64,000 nt of DNA from Hofstenia miamia (taxonomy: Eukaryota > Xenacoelomorpha > Acoela): positions 119,169 through 183,168 of the forward strand of contig SCFE01000029.1 in NCBI GenBank assembly GCA_004352715.1, read 5' to 3'. The first letter of the stretch is position 1; the number at the start of each line of letters is the position of its first letter. A model generated the notes under the pieces. That model ran no database searches. It was not told the origin of the DNA and was given only the letters and a program-made list of their open reading frames with translations. Of the stretch, positions 21,718 through 31,639 are shown in pieces. A program made the position numbers and the translations under genes.

Positions 21718-22130
21718 TAAATCTTAATTATTGGTAACAATAGTTTATGTATATAAACTTCTTTCGTATTTAGACTTGGTTGAAATGATCTTGTTAAAAT
21801 GCTTTCAGTGATTTTAAGATATTTTGCATCGGTATTCTTTAAAATTTTTACATCATAACTTAGTCCACAATTTTTAAGGTGTTTTGAAATGGTTGAATTA
21901 GTTTCATGTACTTTTGTTCTTCTGCTTAGTTGACGACCACAATATCCGATATAATCTCACCACATGTGCATTGAATCTTATAAATTACATTAGATTTATC
22001 GGGCATGCTAGTTGTTGATTTAAGGCCAAGCTTTGCATTAAGTTTGTGGATCTTGTAAACAAATCTTACTTTTTCTTTTATTAATTCGATCTTTTTCATT
22101 TGATGTATTACATTTGTTGTATGTATTCCT
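21718..22130 (-). pseudogene. GIY-YIG endonuclease domain of a Penelope-like element
   Basis: The minus strand reads KVRFVYKIHKLNAKLGLKST, then NVIYKIQCTCGE; after a one-base shift follows YIGYCGRQLSRRTKVHETNS, then a HLKNCG segment, ILKNTDAKYLKITES and PSLN near the end. These are the Y-x-I-x-C-x-C-G, YIG-x-(T/C)-x-R-x-L-x-x-R and H-L-x-x-C-G landmarks of PLE GIY-YIG nucleases. The nuclease nicks target DNA for target-primed reverse transcription. The one-base frameshift sits just before YIG. Ends with a stop at about 21718. Confidence 0.75.
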
Positions 22131-22281
22131 CGATAGTGGATTTTAAATACATGTTCAAAGTTTTGTGAATACTTTTTTTCTTTGTCATTCGTGACTATTT
22201 CTGAAATTGTAAGTCGAAATATATTTGAATGTTTTTGTTAAAATTATTAAAAATCCTTAAAAATGCTCAATTAAAGAAATT

Positions 22282-22680
22282 GTGGAATAATTTAGATTGT
22301 GAAGAGAAAATAGAAAAAATTCAACTAATTTAAAGAAAACCTAATTTAACAATGTACACTAGGAGGCCGTAACACACTTCATGCATTTGAAACATCTAAT
22401 ATATAATACCTATATAAACATTCACACAAACATTGAAAAATATATTTTATGCTTATTTGATTTGTAATAACTCCAAGAGCTGTCATGTAAGTATATTATT
22501 ATAGTTAAAAAGGCACAATTTTTAAGTATAAATTCAAAGAGTTTAAATTTAAGCATTTCTGTGTAGTTATTTTGCTTTTTATTTACTTTTTAGGCTAATT
22601 AATAACTGTTGTAGTAAGAGTAATTAGAATAATTATTTAAAAAAGTAATTAAAATGCAATCTATTTTACAATATTTAATA
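22282..22680 (+). repeat. dispersed repeat B, copy at 17 kb, right part
   Basis: Aligns with 56950-57200: aatttaacaatgtacactag, gcagtaacacacttcatgca, cacctatataaa-attcacac and tgcttatttgatttgtaata are shared. 22681-23126 has no features that I recognise. Confidence 0.8.
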
Positions 22681-23126
22681 TAGAAAATTCATGTGAATTT
22701 AATTTGTGCATTCCTTATACACTGAGGAAAAATTAAATGCACAATCATTGACGTAATTGTCACTTAATACACTGTTAAAATCTCAATCAAAATTATTTCC
22801 AAATGATTGCCAGTCCTTTTTTCTCAGTCAACTCCTCTAGCACTTTCTTCTTCATATGCACAAAATTTGTGAATCATTGCTCTGAACAACACAATGTGCT
22901 GTTTATCTAAATAAAATTGAGATCTTTTAGCACATCCCCCCTTGTTTTTGGCATCCTGAATACAAAACTCTATAGTATTAATTCTAATAATACTAAATAA
23001 TAACTAAGCTAGAGTGAATATCTTTTAGTTGAAATATACATAAAACAATTCAATTCTATTAAAAAAATTCAATGAAAAAGGGTGAAACTATCTCATATGA
23101 GTAAAACTATGATTAATATATTGAGC

Positions 23127-23175
23127 TTTGCGGGGACATGGCCCCCCTAAACTTCAAATGCAAACCACGGGCCTG
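23127..23175 (-). repeat. isolated hAT-type terminus
   Basis: On the minus strand it starts CAGGCCCGTGGTTTGC and reaches ggggggccatgtcccc, the same style and first eight bases as the terminus at 7833. Its flanking octamer (atccttgt) does not match that of 7833 (tataagct), so the two are not ends of one insertion. Confidence 0.5.
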
Positions 23176-24260
23176 ATCCTTGTGTTCCAATAACCTTATA
23201 TTGGCAATGTTGCAAATCAGAATTATAAGTGTTTTTAAATTCATTATCAAATTTTATTCCTTTAATTTTATCATTGTCATCAGTATTTAATTCAATGTCA
23301 TTCCAAAATAGATCATTTGTGTCAAAATATATATTATTTAAGGAAAAAAGTTTTTCTTCTAGTACTAAATTGTGTACAGACAATACACCAAATTTACTAA
23401 TTTGGAAATAAAAATTTTTGATTTTTCACAGACTACTACAAATCTTATTGTTTTTAGACGGCATGCTTCTTTTAGTAAAGTAAATAAAGTCAAATTGCTA
23501 GACAAAATCTCAGCACTTCTAAAAACATATTTACCTCTAAAATGTACAAAAGTATTAATTATGGTACAGTATACATCATTTTTTAAATGTAGCATATTAT
23601 AATGATTTTTTGATAAGATACAAATTCCTGAAAGTGAAATGTAACTATGTGCATCTCTAACATAAATATAACCATTTTCTATTGAAATTTTGTCAAAAAT
23701 TTTATCACCATAGGTAGGAAAATCTAAAGCTTGCTTATGGCTTTCAGTTTTATAAAATTGATTTTTATAAGCAGCTCCAGTAGTTTCCAATTTTTTTATC
23801 AAACCAAATAGTCAGATTTTTTCAGAGAATTGTGAAAAGACATAAGCCTTTGTAAGACCATGTTAATAATTCTCTGCAAATTTTATCCCGTTTTCTGTTC
23901 TTAAAAATAATTATATATGGTTTTGGTACTTGTCTTCTAGATTTGAATAGAAATTATGCATAGACTCAATACTACATAATTGAGTGTTGGATTGCTTAAT
24001 AATTTCCTAAATTTTGTTTTCATAGTTTGCAAGTCTTTTTTCTATGTAATTTTCCCTCTGTTGTTTGTTTATAGTGTCTCTTCTTTCTTCGCCTTTAAGA
24101 ACATTTATAATTTAACTCTTTATTGAAAAGATTATACCCTGATGTATATAACTTATCATTTTCAATTTGATTTATTTTATATATTAAAATCTTGATTTCT
24201 GTTTCTATGTTATTGCTATCATTTACTTGATAAGAATGTGTAATTTCAGGTATTCAACTA
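23176..24260 (-). pseudogene. unrecognised decayed coding region
   Basis: The minus strand carries consecutive open pieces in alternating frames: EITHSYQVNDSNNIETEIKI near 24240, a charged coiled segment (ERRDTINKQQRENYIEKRLA), LEDKYQNHI, TGAAYKNQFYKTESHKQALD near 23770, then GYIYVRDAHSYISLSGICIL and SVHNLVLEEKLFSLNNIYFD. Overall perhaps 330 residues. The last part has paired Cys and might form an extracellular or structural fold, but I see no clear signal peptide or family signature. A retroelement accessory gene is possible. Confidence 0.4.
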
Positions 24261-24540
24261 TTATTAAATCCCATTTATATGAGGAAAAAATTGATGAGAA
24301 AATTTGCACAAAATGACTAAAAAATAATGCTTTTTTCGTCCTCATTTGTATTCAGAACCATTTGCTGGTAATTAGTGCAGGATGCTTTTGAATAATGTTA
24401 ACCATTTTGATTTCACATTATAGCAAGAAGATCTTATCCAATCTTGCAAGTTTTCCTATTTTGCAAAATACTCAAAAATTCAATTCTGTGCAAAGTATCA
24501 GAAGCTATGCATTCCGATTTCAGTGAAATGTGAAATTAGA

Positions 24541-24651
24541 TTTGCAAAGTTGACGAATCTTCCTTTTATCTCTGTGAGGCAATGGTTGTCAGCTGAAAGG
24601 AACTATGTTGCCTGTTGTTATTTGTACACTACCGGTATTTTGTGAAATGTA
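24541..24651 (+). repeat. direct repeat L flanking the mariner element
   Basis: About 110 bases (tttgcaaagttgacgaatct...gtattttgtgaaatgta) recur at 26383-26499 beyond the N gap. The last two bases are TA, at the transposon boundary. Confidence 0.85.
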
Positions 24652-25382
24652 TCGGGTGTCCCAGAAATAGTTGTTAATTTGAATATCATAGTATATGTGT
24701 AATAAATCCACTCGCACCTGCTGTTGTTCATTAAATGTTTGCATGCATATGTGGCTTTATTTAAATGGATCCATAAATCAATATATTATTTAGCACATGA
24801 TTTGAAATTGAACTTCCGCTAAGCGACAAATTGTGTCTTGTGAAGCATTATTATCAGAATGGAGAATCCGTTACTGCTGCTGTACGTGCGTATCATTATG
24901 AAAAGGGCATCAAAAATAAACATCAACAGCTTGCCTTATCTTCTGTACAGTATATGATCAATAAATTTCTCCATACTGGGTCACTAAACAAGACAACACC
25001 ACCTGGTCGAAATGCAAATAGTGAAAACGTTGATTTGGTCAATGCAGCTCTCCCAATGCAATCTGTCCGAGCAATGTCTTCTGCATGTGGTGTATCAAAA
25101 TCGAGTGTTCATCGAATTGTGACAACACAAATAGACTTGTTTCCATACAAAAAACAGTATCTTCATTACATTCCCGCCAGTGCACAAACTGAAAGGCTCG
25201 AGTTTTGCAACAAATTATTGGCTAAGCATAGTGAATCACCGAATTTTATTCACAATATTTTGTTCACTGATGAGTCAACATTTGATTGCAACATCCACCT
25301 GAATAAGCAAAACAATCGCATTTGGTCACCGAAGAGTCTGGGCCCACCATTGTCTGCAGGTTGTGAAGTGAAGCACTTCCCA
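24652..25382 (+). mobile_element. Tc1/mariner-type transposon, right part lost in an N gap
   Basis: Starts tcgggtgtcccagaaatag just after a TA, the usual mariner target. The right terminus is not visible because the sequence enters 1000 N at 25383. Confidence 0.7.
24831..25382 (+). CDS. mariner-type transposase, N-terminal part (truncated by gap)
   Basis: About 184 residues are visible. The first helix-turn-helix spans roughly residues 3-55 (KHYYQNGESVTAAVRAYHYE); a PPGR hinge follows at about 60, where related proteins have GRPR. The second helix-turn-helix is at about 75-105 ([16 protein letters not shown]). The catalytic domain begins at about 130, and ILFTDESTF carries the first catalytic Asp, followed by NNRIWSPKSLG. 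No stop or frameshift is visible, so the copy may be young. It would bind its terminal repeats and move the element into TA sites. The remainder is in the gap; open frames spanning the Ns have no meaning. Confidence 0.8.
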
Positions 25383-26382
25383 NNNNNNNNNNNNNNNNNN
25401 NNNNNNNNNNNNNNNNNNNNNNNNNNNNNNNNNNNNNNNNNNNNNNNNNNNNNNNNNNNNNNNNNNNNNNNNNNNNNNNNNNNNNNNNNNNNNNNNNNNN
25501 NNNNNNNNNNNNNNNNNNNNNNNNNNNNNNNNNNNNNNNNNNNNNNNNNNNNNNNNNNNNNNNNNNNNNNNNNNNNNNNNNNNNNNNNNNNNNNNNNNNN
25601 NNNNNNNNNNNNNNNNNNNNNNNNNNNNNNNNNNNNNNNNNNNNNNNNNNNNNNNNNNNNNNNNNNNNNNNNNNNNNNNNNNNNNNNNNNNNNNNNNNNN
25701 NNNNNNNNNNNNNNNNNNNNNNNNNNNNNNNNNNNNNNNNNNNNNNNNNNNNNNNNNNNNNNNNNNNNNNNNNNNNNNNNNNNNNNNNNNNNNNNNNNNN
25801 NNNNNNNNNNNNNNNNNNNNNNNNNNNNNNNNNNNNNNNNNNNNNNNNNNNNNNNNNNNNNNNNNNNNNNNNNNNNNNNNNNNNNNNNNNNNNNNNNNNN
25901 NNNNNNNNNNNNNNNNNNNNNNNNNNNNNNNNNNNNNNNNNNNNNNNNNNNNNNNNNNNNNNNNNNNNNNNNNNNNNNNNNNNNNNNNNNNNNNNNNNNN
26001 NNNNNNNNNNNNNNNNNNNNNNNNNNNNNNNNNNNNNNNNNNNNNNNNNNNNNNNNNNNNNNNNNNNNNNNNNNNNNNNNNNNNNNNNNNNNNNNNNNNN
26101 NNNNNNNNNNNNNNNNNNNNNNNNNNNNNNNNNNNNNNNNNNNNNNNNNNNNNNNNNNNNNNNNNNNNNNNNNNNNNNNNNNNNNNNNNNNNNNNNNNNN
26201 NNNNNNNNNNNNNNNNNNNNNNNNNNNNNNNNNNNNNNNNNNNNNNNNNNNNNNNNNNNNNNNNNNNNNNNNNNNNNNNNNNNNNNNNNNNNNNNNNNNN
26301 NNNNNNNNNNNNNNNNNNNNNNNNNNNNNNNNNNNNNNNNNNNNNNNNNNNNNNNNNNNNNNNNNNNNNNNNNNNNNNNNNN
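25383..26382. other. assembly gap, exactly 1000 N
   Basis: A round number suggests a gap of unknown or default size. Confidence 0.95.
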
Positions 26383-26499
26383 TTTCAAAGTTGACGAATC
26401 TTCCTTTTATCCCTGTGAGGCGATGTTGTCATCTGTAAAGAACTATGTTGCCTGATGTTTTCTGCATTATTTGTACATAACGGTATTTTGTGAAATTTA
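26383..26499 (+). repeat. direct repeat R (uninterrupted version of 24541-24651)
   Basis: Matches the left copy with several substitutions and indels, and continues from ...gaaattta into unique sequence instead of into a transposon. 26500-27050 shows no other feature. Confidence 0.85.
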
Positions 26500-27050
26500 T
26501 ATTTAAGAATAGAATATTGTTTCATGTCTCTTTTGATAGTAAGCATATATACCTCGGAACTTACAACCCCTTACAACCTGTATTTCATAAAATATGAATA
26601 ACTTCATGTACCTTAGTGAAATTGTTCATTTAATTCAATGTGATGGCAGTTTATAACACTGTAGTAGTAATACATACAAGGTTGTCGTTGATATTGATTT
26701 GAAGTAAATTGAGTTGACTTAGAAATTGTTAAAATTTAAATGTTAATGTCATAAAATATAATGTACATACTGCATTAAATCATATCATGTATTTTATTTT
26801 CCATGGCATTTTAGCCAAATGACGAGAATAAAGGCGATGCATTCTCAATAAAGAATCAGCACACTACTTTTTTGTTAAAAAGAAAAATTTAAGGTCTTAG
26901 AGAACCTAAGGTTCAGAAAATACTTGAGAGCAACAACTAAGGCAAACATTTTGTTTTCTTTAGAGAGAGTGCTTAATTTTCGTTAACAGGCACTGTGCGC
27001 AAAGAAAGAGTTCGTGGTGCACTTGAATGCGTACGGAATAGTGTTCTTTG

Positions 27051-28030
27051 ATATCACAAAAATCTTGTTCCGGTCCCGTCTGGTACCGTACCATTAAAAT
27101 TGATACATTCCCAATGTCATGAATCAAGGCCTAATTTAATCACGGCCTGGCAATTTGTAGTACAAAAAAAGAAAAGTAGCAATAAATACGTTTGCAAGTA
27201 TGGAACTGATGTAAAATTTTATCCAAATATGCAATACAAAGAATAGCAAAAATTTCCTCCAAATTTGTGTAGCTACAACCATTGTATTGTTTTCCCAACA
27301 AAAAAAGGGTTCCTCAAGCAATTAAAGGGTTTCACAGGCAAAGAATCAAATTTAATTTCTAGAAATATTTCATCTCAAAGTAGAAAGGTTAGATCTACAT
27401 TTCTGCTTGTACAGATTTAATAAAATTTGTTATGCAAAAAATGATTTTTATTGTTAGTGGCCTCATTATATTTGAGTATGGTTTTTGCAGTTTACAAAAA
27501 ATTAAAGCGCTTCAAAAAATACATAGATGTGTAAAATAGCTAATTCTTTGATTTTGTTATTTAAAGTGACTTGCTGTATCAAATGCTGGTCCGTGGTGAA
27601 GTGTGTTTGTGGCCTCATTTTTGTTAGTGTTACTGCAAATCGCTAGGCCGTGATTACAGTAGGCCTTGCATGAATCCAATTACGGGTACCATTTAATCCC
27701 ACCCTACGGCTACCTCAAACCGTTAAAAACGTTAAGAAAATACAAAATAATCCATCAATTTCTCATAAACATTGACAGGATCTATGTGTGCTCTTTGATT
27801 TATTAATTTTTGGCCCAGATGCATTAAATGGTTGATCTGACATATCCTCAAAGCCCTTAATAGTCAAATATGATCAAGCAACTTAAATCCCGATAACTCT
27901 AAGGATTTTTAAAGTATTACCGATCCCGTACTATACAATACCATATTTTTAGTCCGATACCGATATCGTACCGATGAGACTGGTACTGGCAAGGTCATGG
28001 CACCACAGACCTCCAGTATGGTCGTGCGCA
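27051..28030. other. stretch bounded by GTACCG-rich patches, possible old element
   Basis: Left patch ggtcccgtctggtaccgtac (27073-27092) and right patch with gataccgatatcgtaccg and gactggtactgg (27957-27991) share the unusual word gtaccg in this AT-rich context. The interior has no coding signal. It may be a decayed DNA element; low confidence. 28031-28972 contains one long open frame at 28378-28773 with no recognisable features. Confidence 0.25.
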
Positions 28031-28972
28031 GATAACTTAAGTTGGCTGTGGGTCATTAGATAAAAGCGCTTAAAAAATAATTTTAAACGCCTGAGTTAGG
28101 ATTAGATATTATTTTGTAATATTTCCAGGCATTTTTTCGATTGATTTATTTTCTCAAGGTTTTTCTTCATAAGAACTTCAACAAATGAGAATAACTTTCT
28201 GCAAGGATTTGCAGAATGTCTAGAGATTTATTAGTAGATTTTTTTAGGAAGTTGGTCTTCGTAGTTAGTGATATCAATCCCAATGAAAATCACGGAAGCT
28301 TGAGATTTTTAAGGGAATAATTGATACTTATACAGCTACAATTATAAATCTAGGCAGTCACAATTAATTGCGTTGTAATGCACGCTCAAATAATTGCATA
28401 TCATCAAACATTAAAAACCTTAAAAAACCATTGGGCTTTGTTTAGATGGGTAGAATGGACACGTCTTAAATGTTTCTTTTCAATCCAATTGAAATTCATG
28501 AATTTTACAAGTATATGGGATAGACTTCGCTCTTTCAAGAAAAATGAGAACTATTTAAAAACATGTAATATGCAAGCTCTGAACTTAAAACTGCCAACAA
28601 TAAGATATTTTTTGTTTGTAGCACCCGAAGAGACACCACTAATTCTAATGTATCAAAAAAAACTATTAGCTAATGGTTCTTTTAAAGTGCACTTTAATAT
28701 TTTTCAGACAAACTCAAAAACTACTTTCGTATCAGAAAAACGAAAAATAATGAGAACTTGGACATACAAATAGATTCCGAAATTTTTTTCTTATTTCCAA
28801 ATCAATTTCTTCCTTCTCCTTCTCTCCCATCTAGAATTTCTCCCTGACTATTACAGTTTATATATTGTTTTTTAAAAATTGCACAAAATTTGGTCCAATC
28901 CCAGTTCAGGACCAATTAAATATTAAAACGTACCCCAGTTTTGAATCAAAAATTAAAGCCTCGCAAATCTTT

Positions 28973-29048
28973 GTGTGGGTAGTTCTCATGACTATTTTAA
29001 AATTTGTTTTCTTTGATTTGTGATGGCAGCCATGAGAACTACCCACAC
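28973..29048. repeat. perfect 18-bp inverted repeat with 40-base loop
   Basis: gtgtgggtagttctcatg at 28973-28990 is the exact reverse complement of 29031-29048. It could be a hairpin RNA or the remains of a small foldback element. 29049-29880 holds an (at)n tract with one n at 29211 and otherwise featureless AT-rich sequence. Confidence 0.7.
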
Positions 29049-29879
29049 TGTAATCTGTGAAGCTCATTAAATATAAAACAACATAATAAGGAAATCATTT
29101 TAAATAAAAAATAAAACTTGGGAAAAATGAAATGAAAGATTTTTTAGTGTAATCAATATAATTAACTATTGTAATATATTGTAAATATTTTTACAGCAAT
29201 ATAGATATATANATATATATATATATACTTAATTTTAGGCGCTTTGTATAACTATCATTTCGAAAATAATTATATTTTAAGAAAGTAACTGGCTAATTTT
29301 GTTGATATTTAATAAAAGTTTCATCTGTAATCATGAGCCGACTGGATGTGGATAAATATTTATCGAATATAACTGTGTGCCTTGCTTAGGCGCATGAACT
29401 CGCAAATTAGTGGATTTCGTTGAAATAAGAAAGGAATATATTGTTGCCAAAATTATAATATTGTTGACATAAAAAGAAATTTTTTTATGATTTGAATTGA
29501 TATCAAATGATATCAATTAACAACCGTCTGTTGATTTGATTTGTTGTGATGCGCAAATTTCCATATCAACTGCAATTGGTAATGTATTAGAAGTAACATT
29601 TTTTAACATCTAGGGAAATAAACATAAGTGCCATTGCGCAGTATCTTCCTTCAAATAAATCATTGCTTAACATTTTCTTCATTTGAAATTAGTTCCTAAT
29701 TATAGTAAACAAACCAACCTTTGTGACGACATTTTTACACTAAAGAAAGCAACACAACTTGAACAATTTTCCTAAAATAGAATTAAGGCATGATGTTTAA
29801 TTTTGTACTCAAATTTTAAATAGGGATTTGCAGTTAAATTCTATTATTTTTTCTATTATTTTTTAAATTAATAGATTCT

Positions 29880-30960
29880 AGAAGGTTCTATAGGAATTAA
29901 ATCTGATTGGTCAATTGAACGACATACTGGTTTATTCTTTACGGGCATTTAGCCAATTCCTTATTTTAGAGGATTTGTGTGCAGAGCAATCTGGATGTTA
30001 TTACAGACACTTTCTTGCATGCAAATATATTTTCATACCTGGTTGTATTGGCAGCACTTCAAATTCCACAATAGCAATAAGAAAAATGCAACTGTAACGT
30101 CTGTACTGTGAATGTTAGTCATCAGACTGTATAAATTCAGATGATGTAAATTACACACTAAGAAACAGCTGTGAACTTTTCAATTACTTAGATTGTCTAT
30201 CCATTAGATCTCGGATTTTCTGATAAATGTGGACTTTTGCGCCACCCCTTCCTCCTGTTTCTTAAAACCATAAAGTTAGTACGTTTTTATCTATTTTCCA
30301 AATTCTCGTATTATTTATTGAAAATCGGTTTATTTATTAATATCGGTTTATTTTCATTAATAAACTTTAAATAAATCCGCACATTATGATGTTGGTCACT
30401 CAAGAAATTTGATAATTTAAATTTTCGAAGAGGATGCCACTGATTCAACTACATTTTTAGCTATTCAGCAACCCATGTCAAGAGCATGTTACTGGAAATT
30501 TCTCGCTAATATAATTCTTCAAAACTATAAACTTTGCAAGAAACGAAACATTATCACATCAGCTAAGTGTTCACACTTTTTTCAGATTTCAAGGAGATGT
30601 GATTAGCTTAATTTTGAAAAGGTAACTTTATTTTTAAAAAAAATTCAGTATCTTGATGTGTTTCAATGCGTCATAGATTTCGTACTAATAAAATTTTAGA
30701 ATATTTCTTAGATTTAAGTATATACATTTGATGTATAACCATGCGCTCCAAGACCTAAATTTAACACTCTTACTTTGTTAGGATTTTTTATGAATCCCTT
30801 AAGAATCCAACACACGATGCTTTTCTAACGCATTTATTAAGCTAGGAACTACCAAAAGATGACGATAAGTTCATTTTTAATGCAGCATGGATTTACAATA
30901 TTAAAATCACATGTAGGCGCGCGTGACATTGACGATCACCCGTGTAAAATTTATGGCACT
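29880..30960 (+). repeat. dispersed repeat A, copy 1
   Basis: Shares many ordered blocks with 48300-49470 and 55600-56340: tctgattggtcaattgaa, gagcaatctggatg-tattacag, attttcatacctg, actgtaacg-ct...actgtgaa, cacactaagaaacagctg, cgctaatataattcttcaaa and aactaccaaaagatg. Divergence is substantial (by eye a fifth to a third of sites) and no common reading frame survives, so it looks non-coding. Confidence 0.75.
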
Positions 30961-31305
30961 GAAGATTTGTGAGCGTGTCACAACACATGCACTAATATAG
31001 GATTTTATTCAAACACAGGTTTGACGGGAACATCCCTTCAAATAACAACTGAACTGTTTAATAACTAAAGCATGTTCTATAGTAGCATGACATATTTGTT
31101 TATAACACGGCTACATGTTTGTCAGCTGTTTTACTGTCATTGTCTCAGTTGTAACTTTATCATGTTTCACAAAATTTTTAGATCAAAAAATGCTATTTGA
31201 AAAAATACTTTTTTTATTTTACTAAGTATAATGAACACAAAATAATTTTTTCGCGATTGTAATAGTAGTTTAAGAAATCATATATATATATATATATATA
31301 TATAT

Positions 31306-31634
31306 AGTGGAATGTGTTTATAACGACTGCGTTTATAACGACATGTTTTTATAACGACAATGTTTTGCTGCACCGTTTTGCACCCATGTTTTAACATTAG
31401 TAATAGCGTGTTTATAACGACAGCTGTATAACGACATGTTTTTATAACGACTATGATTTCAGAGCACGAATGATGACTAACCGTGTCTATAACAGCAAAT
31501 TGCAATCAATGTGTGCATAATTTTAAGTAGTTTATTGTTTACACAGGCATAATACATTGATCATTTGTTCACTGCACTAACCGCTTCACTGTTTTCGTTA
31601 ATTTACGTTTATACCAATGCCTCAGTCTAAGCGN
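31306..31634 (+). mobile_element. pogo/Tigger-like element 5' end with TATAACGAC repeats
   Basis: Begins agtggaatgtgtttataacg directly after an (at)n tract (TA target). The word tataacgac occurs at least five times between 31318 and 31452, often as atgtttttataacgac. Ends of the CAGTGGAA...TATAACGA type are typical of Tigger elements. An ATG at about 31619 starts MPQSKR, a plausible transposase start, but the n at 31634 ends the element and the following sequence is repeat B. Confidence 0.5.
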
Positions 31635-31639
31635 AGAAA

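Larger units (their letters stand above)
21616..22269 (-). mobile_element. short Penelope-like element with inverted terminal segments and 12-bp target duplication
   Basis: Flanked by attaaagaaatt at 21604-21615 and 22270-22281. Near its two ends lie perfect inverted copies of 25 bases (21625-21649 and 22207-22231, cattcaaatatatttcgact...). On the minus strand it encodes only the end of the polyprotein, with the GIY-YIG nuclease. Target duplications of this size and odd terminal repeats are known for Penelope-like elements. The reverse transcriptase is missing, so this is a 5'-truncated, non-autonomous copy. Confidence 0.75.

Noticed and set aside
7833-23175. One giant 15-kb hAT element
   Set aside because: The termini have different target octamers and the interior contains independent elements with their own ends.
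24831-26438. A 535-residue open frame, and a 374-residue frame on the other strand, across the N gap
   Set aside because: Most of both frames is undetermined sequence. Only the plus-strand part to 25382 is supported, as a mariner transposase.
28378-28773. 131-residue open frame on the plus strand
   Set aside because: No recognisable domain and no splice or promoter context; within the length range of chance frames in 28 kb of non-coding sequence.
31318-31452. CRISPR-like spaced repeats (tataacgac)
   Set aside because: Spacing is irregular, units are only nine bases and the context is a eukaryotic transposon end.
31278-31505. A minus-strand frame with repeated VVIKTCRY units
   Set aside because: It is the translation of the TATAACGAC array on the wrong strand; no protein repeat is implied.
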